Below are positions 1 to 10,905 of a stretch of DNA of 64,000 bases, in pieces. Both the position numbers and the translations under genes were made by a program. A model generated the notes under the pieces. It did not search any database and was not told the DNA's origin. It saw only the letters and a list, made by a program, of their open reading frames with translations. The stretch spans positions 54,948,174 to 55,012,173 of the forward strand of contig OW121740.1 in NCBI GenBank assembly GCA_933228675.1. Direction: 5' to 3'. Each line of letters starts with the position of its first letter. The stretch's first letter is position 1. The stretch comes from Stomorhina lunata (Eukaryota > Arthropoda > Insecta > Diptera > Rhiniidae).

Positions 1-967
1 AACACTCTTACTTGTTTTTTATTATAAATATTTATTTGTTTCCTTTTATCTCAAAACATAGAAGGCAATACTCGTATATTTGTCGAAAAGGTAAAGAGTT
101 TTAAATGCAGACAAAATATTAACATAATAAATCAAATAAAGATTGAAAATGCGCAAAAGAAAATGTGATTTCCAAGAAAAAAGGGAAGGGGGAAATTGTT
201 TAAAACATTTACAGGAATTAAGCCAGTAACAATAATTTGATCTTTAAATTAACAAAAATATAAAAAGACTCTAGTATTTGTATCAAACCTAAAATGACAA
301 AAACCAATTAAGGATTAACATCAATTTTTCAATAAATTTAAATCTCTGACTCATATTAAGGCGTTATTTTAAACATTATTGACATATTATTTTTTTTAAC
401 TTATCAGTTCAACAAAATCCTTTTCGCCAAAGAAGTCACGTTTCGTTTAATTCATCTCTCAAAAATTATAAACGAAATAAAAGCGATAACAAAATATTTG
501 CATTATGAAATTTACTATAATTATTTATTTTAACTGAAAAAGACAAACAATCAAAATCAATAATTTCGAATAATAAAATTGGAACCAAAAAAAAAAAAAA
601 AAAAGAGTGAAGTATCCGTCATAATTTAACGCTTATCAGTTAATAAATAATTAATAATATTCAATTAATATGCGTTAAATAGCAATAAAGAATAAATAAC
701 ATAAAATATAGATACAAATGTTGAGAGACTATTAAAGAATTAAACTGAACTATAGTTAAAATGCACGTTGCACAATGGGGCTAGTTAGAACTTGTTTAGG
801 AAAAATGTCTACAATGATATTTTGAACATTTCAAAATAAGATATGATTTTGGCAGATTTATGTGCTCTTGAAATTTGTAAAAACTATAGCTAAATTCACA
901 AAGCAATATTATTTCAAACGTAGTTAGCCGTTGTCACTGAAAGCTGCATGTACTCAACGATTGAAAC
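1..967. other. AT-rich non-coding stretch
   Basis: I see no gene, RNA gene or repeat with a partner elsewhere in the window. It holds short A and T runs, the longest a poly-A tract near 587-604. It may be unique host intron or intergenic DNA. Confidence 0.5.
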
Positions 968-1579
968 TTTTTATACCCTTCACTACCATAGCTAGATATA
1001 TATGGACTAATAATACCCTATATGTTTTTGATGATGTATGTAACGTATAGAAATATTTGTCTTAGACCCACCTTTTAGTCTGCCAATAGGCTTATAATCA
1101 CTTTCTGAGTCGATTTAGCGATGTCATTCTGTACGTCCGTCTGGACCGCTGGCTGGCTGGACCCCCATGTTAGCCATGAAATCAAAGTACAGGTCGCAAT
1201 TCTAAAGATAATTTAATGAAATTTGGCACAGATCATTTTTTTAAGTAGGACCATGGCTATTGAAATTCGTCAAAATCGGTCGATTATTTATGGTGCCTTC
1301 CATAGGTCCCACTTCCCGGAATTAATATTTTGGCCACAAATATCAATATTTTTCAGGGACTGAAAATAACCGGTATTTTTGAATTTTTAAATTAAAAAAG
1401 CAAGCATTAAAATTTATCTGTTCTGAATTTCAATAACACAGTTTGGATTCATTTGACCTAAATTTTAATTTTATCGTAAGCCTTCTATTTTTTGATTTTT
1501 ATTTTTTTGGTTAGAAATAACAGTTATTTTGCGGCTTTTATTATTTTAGGCAAAAATAACAGTTATTTTTGCTTTATAT

Positions 1580-1915
1580 TTTATCGCTCAAAATATACCG
1601 GGTATTTTTGATTTATATTATATCGCTCAAAGTATACCGGGTATTTTTGATTAATATTTTTATGCTCAATTCATACCGGGTATTTCTGATTTATATTATA
1701 TCGCTCAATTATAACGGGTATTTCTGATTTATATAATATCGCTCAAATTATACCGGGTATTTTTGATTTATATTATATCGCTCAAATTATACCGGGTATT
1801 TTTGATTTATATTATATCGCTCAAATTATACCGGGTATTTTTTATTTGTATTTTATCGCTCAATTCATACCGGGTAAGTTTGATTTTTATTATATCGCTC
1901 AATATGTGACGGTTA
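1580..1915. repeat. about 40-bp tandem repeat inside the hAT-type element
   Basis: Around eight units each carry TCGCTCAAATTATACCGGG followed by TATTTTTGATTTATAT; the spacing is 39-40 bp where measured (1741, 1780, 1820). Inverted, diverged copies lie at 2143-2280. Confidence 0.85.
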
Positions 1916-1936
1916 TTTTGATATAATATTATATTA

Positions 1937-2090
1937 TTTTATGGGAAATTTTCTAAATTTACCATTTTTATGGGAAATTTTCAAAATTTTCCATTTTTAT
2001 GGGAAATTTTCAAAATTTACCATTTTTTCGGTAAATTTTTAAAATTTACCATTTTTGTGGGAAATTTTCAAAATTTACCATTTTTATATA
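1937..2090. repeat. about 30-bp tandem repeat, apex of the hairpin
   Basis: Five units of ATGGGAAATTTTCAAAATTT plus ACCATTTTT. Each unit is itself partly self-complementary (GAAATTTTCAAAATTT). It lies between the inverted halves of the flanking 40-bp array. Confidence 0.8.
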
Positions 2091-2962
2091 AAAAAAACCA
2101 AATTCCTGCTCTAAAAAATCAATTTTAAAAGACATCGCTCAGAAATTGCTTTGAGCGATATAATATAAATCAAACGTACTCGGTATAAATTGAGCAAAAA
2201 AATATAAATCAAAAATACCCGGTATAATTTGAGCGATAAAATATTAAGCAAAAATAACTGTTATTTTTGCCTGAAATAATAAAAGGCACAAAATAACTTT
2301 TATTTCTGATCAAAAAAATAAAAATCAAAAAGTAACCGTTATTTTCTGAGTTTTATTATAAAAGTCGTAACCGTTACAGTCCCTGATATTTTTACATGAA
2401 ATTTAAAACAAATTCCACAAATATCAATATTTTTACATGAAATTTAAAACAAATTCTACTTATGTATCCATGTACCAGAATCATTGTACCAAATTTCGTT
2501 GAAATCGGTCCACATTTGACCATTGCTCCCATACAAACTCTTCTGTCAAAACGCACTAAATGTGACAAAAATCACTAAAACGCTCGTAAATCTGTAGATG
2601 AGAGTTTTAAGTTTATTCTTTGCATACATTATTTTTGTAAAAACTATAATCAATTTGCCAAATTTCGAGATAATCGGTCCATATTTGACCCTAGCTCTCA
2701 TATAAGTCCGAATGACAGAAACAGCTTAAATATATAAGTTTTGAGAAAATATTTGTATGATGGCAAAATTTAGCAAATATTTGTCTTTATACAGGAAAAA
2801 TAAAACCTTTGAACTTAATGGTGAAGGGTATCGTATGGTCGGCCTTGGCCGACTATAGCACTTTCTTACTTGTTAAAACTGTGCTGGGTACGAGGCCATA
2901 ATAATATACTTGGCAGCGAAACTGCAAATAAACTAGTACGTACTGGACGAAGACTCTATAAT

Positions 2963-3742
2963 AACAAGTAAGAAAAGCTATAGTCGGTCAAGCCTGACTA
3001 TATAATACCCTTCACTACTAAGGTCAAATATGAACCAATAATTTAACAACTTTTCCTTAAGTCTTAGAGTCATACATACATAAACTATGTGCTATTTTTC
3101 AATTTCGAGATTTAAGCTGATTTATGTCATTTCCGGCAAAGGACCTGATATAGGAGCTAGGGTCAATTGTATATCGATTGTTACCAAATTTCGGTTATTG
3201 GTTTACATTCCACAGATACATTTGCAAAATTTAAGTAATAAAATTGATCTTTAGATTTATACGCATTTTTTGTGCTTTCGTGGGTATTTAAACTACTTTT
3301 GAGAATGTGTCTTGTATGGGAGGTATAGTGAAATATTAGCTGGTTCCGACAAAATTAGTTACGCTGATTAAGGTTGTCATAAGCCATATTTGTGCTGAAT
3401 ATTATTAAAATACAACCAAATTTGTGGCTGTAAAGGATCAAAAACTCTATTTCGGGAAGGCATTCCTATGAGGGGAACCCGAAATAGTAGTCCGATTTTA
3501 ACGAAAAAGTATAGGGATTGTCCTTGGCCTGTGCCAAATTTCATCAAATTATTTTCAAAGTGCATTCAGAATAAGCTTACATGGATAATCGACCAGCCGG
3601 ATGGACATCATTAAAACAAGTCAAGTAGTGATTCTAAGTCGATTATTATACTAAAAGGTGGGTCTTAGACCAATATTTCTATGCGTTGCATCAGCACAAA
3701 CCCAATATACCCTTTCCGCCTATGATGGTGAAGGGTATAAAA
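2963..3742 (+). mobile_element. mini-me-like element, short copy
   Basis: It starts AACAAGTAAGAAAAGCTATA and ends GGTGAAGGGTATAAAA, in inverted orientation to the copy at 968-2874, from which it is separated by only about 90 bp. The inner block around 3290-3530 belongs to a subtype also seen at 22563-22826 and 31262-31430. Short open frames in it are spurious. Confidence 0.75.
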
Positions 3743-3972
3743 AGATGTTGCACTTCCATATATTGATTTGCTGTGTGGTCCTTTCTATAAGTCCCATAAA
3801 AAGAGAATATACCGCTTTCACTCTTATTTGGAAAGAACTACTGGATCCGATTACCCAATGAGAGCAAGCTTAGGCACACACTCGTGCTCATAAAATATAA
3901 ATAAATATATTTATATGTACTTGGATTTACATACTGCATGTGATAAATTTTACCCCGGACACTGGGTCCTCC

Positions 3973-4490
3973 GTCTCTGCTGCTATTGAGCTGTTGTTCT
4001 TCTGATAGTCGATATCTGAAATTTCTATGACCTTTGGTCTCATGAGCCCTAAAAGTAAGCTGACGTACTCTTTAACCAATGCGTCGTAAATTGGTTTTAT
4101 TCTTCGTCTCCGCAGAAGTAGCCTGGAGTTGCCGTTCTTCCCATAGTTTAATAGTTTTATGATCTTCAGTCTCATAAGTCCGCAAAGAAGACTGACGTTA
4201 TGTTCAGGCATACGTTGTAAATCAGTTTTATCCATCGTTTCCGCAGCTGTTAAAGCTACCAAGCGTTGCCGTTCTCCCGATAATCGAATATTTCTATGAT
4301 CTTCGAACAAAAGAGCCCTCAAAGTAGAATGGTGTTCTCTTTGAGCAATACGTCGCGAATTGGTTTCATTCATGGTCTCCGCAGCTATTGAATGTTATTG
4401 TTCTTTTTATAGTCGAATATTTTTATGATCTTCGGTTTCATGAGCCCTTTAAGTACATTGGTGTCCTATATACGAATTGGGTTACCATTC
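3973..4490. repeat. about 134-bp tandem repeat, four units
   Basis: The phrase GTCTCYGCWGCTATTGA and variants recur at 3973, 4107, 4238 and 4375, spaced 134, 131 and 137 bp, each followed by 'tcgaatatttctatgatctt' and 'catgagccc' variants. On the minus strand one 148-codon frame (3927-4373) stays open through three units. It repeats a motif of the type GLMRxKIIxI about every 45 residues. I treat the frame as a by-product of a near multiple-of-three period, not as a gene. Confidence 0.75.
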
Positions 4491-4569
4491 TTGGGGATAT
4501 TTGAGAGGCGAAAGGTGGTGAAACGGAGATATAAAGCTTTATATTATTTAATACTGTAATTGCAAGCCA

Positions 4570-4861
4570 TAACTATTTTTAGAACAGCGAATTGCGGCAT
4601 TTGTTGCTATTTAGACCCATTGTTTATGCTTTTTGTTATATAGCCAATTTTATTTATTTTTCATCGACGGCATGTTATTGCTTAAGGCTCACCGCCGATG
4701 GAGAATGCAGTATTTATTAAGAATTTCAAAAGAAATTAAATATAGAAATTGATGTTGCCGAGACCGGGTATTGAACCCAGGCTGAATATGATATGTTATG
4801 CTTAGTAGTCGACGCGTCTACTAATGTCGCGACGTGCTAAACAACTATGCCACAGCACCCA
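4570..4861 (-). mobile_element. tRNA-derived SINE (family 2)
   Basis: On the minus strand the part from 4861 down to 4752 looks like a tRNA. An A-box-like TGGCATAGTTGTTTAGCACG (about 4835-4854) is followed by a good B box GGGTTCAATACCCG (about 4765-4778). The spacing is longer than in a tRNA because of an internal duplication around GTCGACGCG. A shorter relative with the same body phrase 'ctatttttagaacag' lies at 6739-6877. A genuine tRNA is unlikely because the acceptor and T stems do not pair well. Confidence 0.65.
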
Positions 4862-5050
4862 GAAATGCGTCGAAATTCATAAAAAAGCTCCTAAATCTGA
4901 AGATAATGACAAGTTTTTGTACATAATTTGTATGTACATAAACTGTAATCAAATTGCTAAATTGAGAAAAATCGGTCCATATATGACTCTAGCTCCCATA
5001 TAAGACCAAATTTGGGAAATGGCTTAAATGAAAAATTGTCTTTCTGTATT

Positions 5051-5093
5051 CTTCTTCTTCTGTTATCCTTGACTCTCAGTGGAGCATAGGGCC
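5051..5093 (-). mobile_element. 43-bp stub of an RTE-like LINE 3' end
   Basis: CTTCTTCTTCTGTTATCCTT and the following bases match the inverse of the 3' tail of the RTE-like copy ending at 16864. The stub is flanked by the 12-bp direct repeat TCTTTCTGTATT (5039-5050 and 5094-5105), a target-site duplication. It is an extremely 5'-truncated retrotransposition. Confidence 0.8.
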
Positions 5094-5219
5094 TCTTTCT
5101 GTATTACAGAGTTTTATTTTCTCCATACAAAAGTGGGACACTCTAATATACATATAATAAAGGGTTATCCATTTCGTGGTTTCAAAAGTATAGGACTGGA
5201 ATTCGACACCTAAACTAAA

Positions 5220-5700
5220 TTGTATTTAAAAAAAGTCACTGTTTGGGGCGCTCTTTGGTCCGAAGGTGTGATTGGACCTTACTTCTTCGAAAACGACGTT
5301 GTAACGACTGTCACCGTGAATTCGGTGCGTTATGGTCATATGATAGCCGACTTTTTGCCTGTTATTGAAGAATACGACTTGGAGAATATGTGGTTTCCAC
5401 AAGACGGTGCCGTATGCTACACAACTCGAGCGAATATCATGATCATGCGATTTGACACCATTGGACTTTTTTGTGGGGCTACGCGAAGACCGTGCTTATG
5501 CAGATAAACCTTTAACTCTTAAGCACTTAAAAACCAACTTTTGTCAAGTTATGGCTGAAATACCGCCCAATATGTGTAAAAAAGTGGTCCAAAATTACCT
5601 CAAAAGAATCAATGATTGCAACATTTCGCGTGGTGGTCATTTAAATGATGTTGTGTTTCATACATATTGTCAACGTTCAAACTTTATAATAAACAAGTAA
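5220..5700 (+). pseudogene. rosa/DD41D-type mariner-like transposase, decayed C-terminal half
   Basis: This is a fragment of a Tc1/mariner-superfamily transposase, which would cut and paste its own element. The first frame holds VTVWGALWSEGVIGPYFFEN, then NMWFPQDGAVCYT with the second catalytic Asp. The frame then shifts (overlapping frame from 5452) to DLTPLDFFVG with the third Asp, and ends with a typical SRGGHLNDVVFHT tail. In intact relatives I know, about 41 residues separate the last two Asp, hence DD41D. Here an internal deletion has shortened that interval. The N-terminal DNA-binding part and first Asp are absent. It is truncated at 5692 by a mini-me-like element. A second, inverted relative lies at 14531-15383. 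Confidence 0.8.
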
Positions 5701-6695
5701 GAAAGTGCTATAGTCGGTCAAGCCCGACCATACGATACCCTTCACTACTAGAGTCAAAGGTGTTCTTTTTCCTGTATAAAGAAAAATATTTGCTAAATTT
5801 TTCCATCATACAAACATTTCTCAAAACTTATTTATTTAAGCTGTTTCCGTCATTTGGACTTATATGAGATCTAGGGTCAAATGTGGACCGATGATCTCGA
5901 AATTTGGCAAATTGATAACAGTTGTTACAAAAATGATGTTTGTAAAAAATAAACTTAAAATTCTCATTATCTTTAGATTTAAGAGCGTTTTAGTGATTTT
6001 TGTCTCATTTAGTGCCTTTTGACACAAGAGTTTGAATAATGTGGACCGATTTAAACGAAATTTGGTGCAGTGATTTTAGTTTACATAAGTAGTATTTGTT
6101 TTAAGTTTAATAAAAAAATATTGAAAAATATTTGTGGTTAATATATCAATTCCGGGAAGTGGGACCTATGGGAGGTACCATAAATAATGGACCGATTTTG
6201 ACGAATTTCAATAGCTATAGTCTCACTATCAAAAACATTATTTGTGCCAAATCATATTATCTTTAGAATTGCTACCTGTTCTTTGATTACAAGGTTTACA
6301 TGGGCTGGCTGGCTGGACCCCCATGTAAGCCTTGTAATCAAAGTACAGGTCGCAATCCTAAAGATAATTTGATAAAGTTTGGCGGACGGACAGACTGACA
6401 TCGCTAAATCCACTTAGAAAGTGATTCTAAGCCTATTGGTATACTAAAAGGTGGGTCTTCCAGTTAGCTTTTTTGGAAAATTTTAATCAAATATGATTCT
6501 TTTTTGACTTCACTGCACGATTAAAATGATCATTTATGATATCACTTATGAGTCAAAAATTATCGTTTTGTGTGAGAAAATGGTAACCTTCACGCGACTC
6601 TTCAATGACTCGTTTTGCTGATTAGAATATGACTGTACACATTTTGCTAGATTTGTTAAAAAAAAAGAAAAAGCTTTTTATTACTCAACACAGTA

Positions 6696-6762
6696 TATCT
6701 ATTTTTAGAACACGTCATATCTATTTTTAGAACACGTCATATCTATTTTTAGAACAGTGAAG
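6696..6762. repeat. 22-bp tandem repeat, three copies
   Basis: Three head-to-tail copies of TATCTATTTTTAGAACACGT plus CA, immediately next to the SINE relative. The unit is part of the SINE family 2 body, so it looks like local expansion. Confidence 0.8.
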
Positions 6763-6877
6763 TTGCGCGTTAATAATTACAGAAATTGGTGTTGCCGAGG
6801 CCGAGGATCTGACCTAGGCTGCTGAATATGATATGTTATGCTTAGTAGTCGACGTGCTAACCAACTTTTTGTGGCAT
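6739..6877 (-). mobile_element. tRNA-derived SINE (family 2), diverged copy
   Basis: It shares GTTGCCGAG, GAATATGATATGTTATGCTT and AGTAGTCGACGTGCTAA with the copy at 4570-4861. The B box is mutated (GAGGATCTGACCT on the plus strand). It lies inside the TIR element at 6460-7317. Confidence 0.55.
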
Positions 6878-7362
6878 TTTTTTATCACCTAAAAATAGTT
6901 ATATTAAGCACATTTTAAAGATTTTTTGTGCTATTTTTAACTAGTCGCTTGCTAAGCGTCTATGAGTCTTTTTGTATCCTTTTTTCATCACCAAACTGAT
7001 TGCACACATTTTGCTTTCAAATAGTCGCTTTAAGGTATTTTCTGAGTCTTTTTGTGTTTTTTTTTTTATCACCAAACTAAAATAACATAAAAAACAGTCG
7101 TATTAGGATCGTTTGCACGATAAGATTTTGACTGCACACATTCTGCAAGAATTGTTTGTGCGTTTGTAAGCTAATCGTTTTCTAAGTGTTTTAAGAAGTC
7201 TTTTTGGAATCTTTTTTAAATCACCAAGCTGATTAATCAGTTTTTGATCATCTATACGAATCTCAAAAGACTCATTTTGCTGATATTATCGTCAACAATC
7301 ACCAAATTGCTAGCTGGGTCTAAGACAAATAGTTCCATGAGTTACATACATCAGCACAAACT

Positions 7363-8439
7363 TAAAAGAAGTATCAAGAAAAATAAATGTTTTATATGTA
7401 TTTTGTTTTCGTTCACTTTTTAAACCGCAACATGGATACCCCTGTATTATCAGGTAACTTTGTGCAACTTTGAGCCATAGTGCGAAGTATAATAAAACGA
7501 AAATACATATGCAATGAAAAAAATAAGTCATATTTGCGGAAAACTTCAACGAATCGGTTAAATAAAGTTAAATCAAGAGCAATAACAAATAAATGGTTTA
7601 CGATTGGGGGGCCAATAAAATGACAGACAATAGAAATAACTTTTTTTTTTCGCGGAAAACAAACAATAACAGACATACACACAGAGAGATGTGGACAGAC
7701 ACAAATCTAAGAGCAGAAGGACAGATTGCTAAATGTCAACAGGAATAAATTAACAAGCGATGTCTCTGCTCCAATTTCATATCTACTGCCATTTCATTTA
7801 CAAGTATTGGCTAGATAATATTCTAATAATTTTATGTTAATTGTTTAATTATAAACTTAAACAAATCAAAATAATATTTCGCAAAAACCAGGCGAAAAGC
7901 CGCAAGGGTGTGATAAAAAAAAGTGAGACTAAATAAGTGACTGACTGAATGACTGACAGGCGGACTAAATACATAAATAAATTATCCAGAAATGGTTTTG
8001 TTTTCCTAAATTTTATAACATTTATTTAGTCACTCAGTCAGTCATTATGATTGTGAATGAATGAAGGATTGAATGGATGGATTGGATGGATTGAATATTT
8101 GAATAAATGTTTGGTTGAATGGTTTCCGCTTGCCAAACGGAAGTTGTGGGTAGAATTATTAAATTATGTTGATATTTTTTTCTGTTGGTTTGTTTCTTTT
8201 CTTGCCTGTTTGATTTTCGAACAATTGTTGAGTGTTATAAATATTTAAAAATCCAAAATATTTCATTAGTATTTCTAGATTTTTATAAATACATAAAGTT
8301 TTATGTACTTATGAAATCTAATATGAGGATGCCTGAGCATTTTAACATATGGTGGTAGGACAAAAAGTTATTTAATTAAAAAAGGGCTAATATCTTAAGT
8401 TAACAACTTTGGAGGACCTAATGTACTCCCCGGACTATA
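7363..8439. other. non-coding stretch with short tetranucleotide repeats
   Basis: No gene or dispersed repeat recognised. Around 7926-8050 there are short GACT/CAGT-type runs on both strands (GTGACTGACTGAATGACTGA and CACTCAGTCAGTCA), and 8055-8100 is a degenerate GGAT/GAAT run. This may be unique host sequence. Confidence 0.45.
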
Positions 8440-8587
8440 TACAATGGTGGTCACGTATTTAGCACAAATTGTACCTGTTATCTCTTATAGGAAATATTAA
8501 GTTCTAATTCAATTTTGTTCACTACTTTTTTTTGTAATGTATTACACGTGATGCAGAGATGAAGTCGTATTCCTTTTATATACATAT

Positions 8588-9395
8588 TTTTTATACCCTT
8601 CACAAGAATAGGTGGAAAGGGTATTATAAGTTTGTGCTGATGTTTGTAACGCATAGAAATATTTGTCTTAGACCCATCTTTTAGTATACCAATAGGCTTA
8701 GAATCACTTTCTGAGTCGATTTAGCGATGTCCGTCCGTCCGTCCGTCTGGCTGGCTGGCTGGCTGGACCCCCATGTAAACCTTGTAATCAAACTACAGGT
8801 CGCAATTCTAAAGATAATTTGATGAAATTTGGCACAGATAATTTTTTTGATAATGGGACCATGGCTATTGAAATTGGTCAAAATCGGTCCATTATTTATG
8901 GTACCTCCCATAGGTCCCACTTCCCGGAATTGCTATATTGGCCACGAATTTCAATATTTTTTCATGAAATTTAAAACAGATACTGCTTATGTAAACTTAA
9001 ATCCCTGTACCAAATCTCGTTGAAATCGGTCCACATTTGACCATAGCTCCCATACAAACTCTTCTTCAAAAACGCACTAAATGAGACAAAAAATCACTAA
9101 AACGCTCGTAAATCTAAAGATAATGAAAATTTTGAGTTTATTTTTTGCATACATAATTTTTGTAACTACTGTAATCAATTTGCCAAATTTCGAGATAATC
9201 GGTTGACATTTGACCCTAGCTCTCATATAAGTCCAAATGACGGAAACAGGTTGAATATATACGTTTTGAGAAAATGTTTGTATGATGGCAAAATTTAGCA
9301 AATATTTGTCTTTATACAGGAAAAATAACACCTTTGACCTTAGTGGTGAAGGGTATCGTATGGTCGGCTTGACCGACTATAGCGCTTTCTTACTT
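8588..9395 (-). mobile_element. mini-me-like element nested in the Tc1-like transposon
   Basis: Tail end TTTTATACCCTTCACAAG, head end GACTATAGCGCTTTCTTACT. A clear GTCCGTCCGTCCGTCT then GGCTGGCTGGCTGGCT run occurs at 8730-8766, the best-preserved proto-microsatellite in the window. It lies inside the left TIR region of the Tc1-like element, between its outer and inner direct repeats. Confidence 0.8.
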
Positions 9396-9479
9396 TACTG
9401 GACATATTTTTAGCACAAATTAAAAACAATATTTATTAAAAATCGAAAACAAGTTATTAATTAAAATTTCTTAAAAAAA

Positions 9480-10520
9480 CCCTAATATTTTGTAGGATAT
9501 TCTTTATTTTGTATAACTACCGCACATCTTTTAGTCACACTTTTCACAAGAGCCAGGTAACGCTCATTTGGATAGCGTGCCATATTTTTGGGATTTCCGT
9601 CCATAAATCATTTAAGTTGTTAGGTTTTACGCTTGCTATATGCTTCTCTATATCATTCCAAAGATTCTCAATAGGATTGAGATCCGGAGATTGAGCTGGC
9701 CATTTCTAAACATCTATTTGACTCTCCTCCAAGCAACACTTCACGTAAAGTGTGTTTAGGGTCATTGTCATGCATGAAGCGCCAGCTAGGTGGCATCTTT
9801 GCCTCTGCTTATGGTATAATGATATCGGCTAGAATATTTTTATAAACGTGTTGATCCATACGTGTGTCAATTTTGTGTATTGGACCAACTCCATGCCCTG
9901 AAAATGAAAGTCACACCATCACACCAGTCACACATTTCTTCCACCATGTTTTACAGTCTTTGACGTATACTTTGGGTTGTGCTGCATGTTCGGAAGATAC
10001 CGTACATATCTCTTTCCATTAGATCCAAATCTGCAAAACTTTGATTCGTCGCTCCAAAGTATGTTTTTCCAAAAATCTAATGGCTTTTCCAAATGCTATC
10101 GCGCGAAAGAAATTCGTGATTTCAAATTCTTTTTTGACACATGTGCCTTGTGTTGCACAATACAGCCACGCGAATTTTTTTCATTAAGGCGTCTTTGTAT
10201 CGTTCTGTCAAAGACATCAATACCGTATTTTGATGACACTTCACTATTTATTTCACTGGAGCTCTAAAAAGGGTCAGCCACTGACATTCTTTGTATTAAA
10301 TAATCCTCTTTTGTTATCGTTTTTCTTGGTCTAGGTGCCCGTGAACCCTTTTTAATTGTTCCGTGTGCTTTTATATGGCTCAAAGCATTATATACCATCT
10401 TTCTGGAGCAATTTAAAATACTTGCTATTTCACTTACAGGACATCCTCTCGAATTTATTTCACAAATCACCTGTCGTTGCGTATCTGTGCACTATTTATT
10501 TTTGGGCTGGTTTAATAAAT
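9480..10520 (-). pseudogene. Tc1-family transposase, broken
   Basis: Read on the minus strand, the N-terminal helix-turn-helix is visible in 10470-10264 (VSEIASILNCSRKMVYNAL). It is followed by WKNILWSDESKF with the first catalytic Asp, a shifted frame around the second Asp, and [15 protein letters not shown] with the final Glu of the DDE triad. The order and wording are those of insect Tc1 transposases of about 340 residues. A stop after codon 68, further in-frame stops and frame changes mean it cannot make active enzyme. It would bind the IR/DR ends of its own element. Confidence 0.85.
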
Positions 10521-10850
10521 ATTTTATTTCTGAGAAACCTTCACTGTACACAATATGATGAAAAACTTACCAAAAATTAATTCAAAATTCAAAAAATAAC
10601 AGAAATGTAAAATGTTTAATATTTGTGTTAAATTTGTGTCCAGCTCCAATTACGTATTACCAACAAATAAATTATATATTAAGCAATTGAAGAAAGGGAA
10701 TAACAAAAAGAGTACCGAGACTTGTCGATCACACCATAAGCTACACATCGTGGCAAAAAAAAAAGAAAATTATTACTCCAACAGAAAAATATACGGTTTT
10801 GGAAAAAACGCATAACTAGTGTGCTAAATATGTGACCACCACTGTATATA

Positions 10851-10903
10851 TGAGGCCCTATGCTCCACTGGGAGTCAAGGATAACAGAAGAAGAAGAAGA
10901 ACT
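10851..10903 (+). mobile_element. RTE-like LINE 3' tail stub
   Basis: GAGGCCCTATGCTCCACTGG, the following GAGTCAAGGATAACAG, and (AGA)n match the 3' end of the RTE-like copy at 16224-16864. It lies between the Tc1-like right end and a SINE. Confidence 0.75.
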
Positions 10904-10905
10904 GT

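Larger units (their letters stand above)
1354..2385. mobile_element. hAT-type non-autonomous (MITE-like) element
   Basis: The ends are CAGGGACTG (1354-1362) and CAGTCCCTG (2377-2385), exact inverted repeats, flanked on both sides by the 8-bp direct repeat ATATTTTT (1346-1353 and 2386-2393). An 8-bp duplication and a CAGGG terminus fit the hAT superfamily. There is no transposase. The interior is two arrays: about 40-bp units with 'ataccgggtatttttgattt' at 1580-1915, and about 30-bp units 'gggaaattttcaaaatttacc' at 1937-2090. From 2143 to 2370 the first array returns in inverted order, so the element could fold into a long hairpin. It sits inside a mini-me-like copy. Confidence 0.85.
968..2874 (-). 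mobile_element. mini-me/DINE-1-like element, interrupted copy
   Basis: The left end reads TTATACCCTTCACTACCATA and the right end is GACTATAGCACTTTCTTACTT, the two ends shared with copies at 2963, 5692, 8588, 17163 and 57912. A GTCC/GTCT and GGCT tetranucleotide stretch lies at 1131-1161 near the tail. The middle repeats phrases such as 'gaaatcggtccacatttgacc' with the other copies. A separate TIR element (1354-2385) splits it. Family name is by resemblance to the dipteran mini-me description (a GTCY proto-microsatellite beside a conserved core); the repetitive family itself is directly visible. Confidence 0.75.
6460..7317. mobile_element. TIR element with CCAGYTAGC ends
   Basis: The left end CCAGTTAGCTTTTTTGG and right end CCAAATTGCTAGCTGG are imperfect inverted repeats. 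The flanking mini-me sequence is continuous across it with GTCT repeated on both sides (6455-6458 and 7318-7321). The interior has loosely repeated phrases such as 'gagtctttttgt...atcaccaaact' and no coding frame. Superfamily not assigned. Confidence 0.6.
5692..7362 (+). mobile_element. mini-me-like element interrupted by a TIR element
   Basis: The head AACAAGTAAGAAAGTGCTAT begins at 5692. The body runs to GGTGGGTCT at 6458, then resumes at 7318 with GTCTAAGACAAATAGTTCC and 'acatacatcagcacaaac'. The intervening 858 bp is an insertion. The final GGTGAAGGGTATA tail is missing. Confidence 0.7.
8442..10844 (-). mobile_element. Tc1-like transposon with IR/DR ends, split by a mini-me-like copy
   Basis: The left end CAATGGTGGTCACGTATTTA and right end TATGTGACCACCACTG are inverted repeats flanked by TA (8440-8441 and 10845-10846). 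A second, inner repeat of the same binding-site type, GGACATATTTTTAGCAC, lies at about 9399. Its inverted partner GTGTTAAATTTGTGTCC lies near 10625. The left and right ends therefore each hold two direct repeats (IR/DR type). Removing the mini-me copy (8588-9395) leaves about 1.6 kb, the usual size for this family. It holds a broken transposase. Confidence 0.85.

Noticed and set aside
1580..2370. A regularly repeated array with about 40-bp period that might suggest CRISPR
   Set aside because: Units are contiguous without unique spacers, the array returns inverted, and it lies inside a transposon in a eukaryotic sequence.
4752..4861. Functional tRNA gene
   Set aside because: Too long between the boxes, weak stems, and a relative at 6739 shows it is a SINE head.
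7310..7682. Overlapping minus-strand frames of 79 and 89 codons
   Set aside because: Hydrophobic composition from AT-rich DNA, overlapping each other in different frames, and crossing the end of a transposon.
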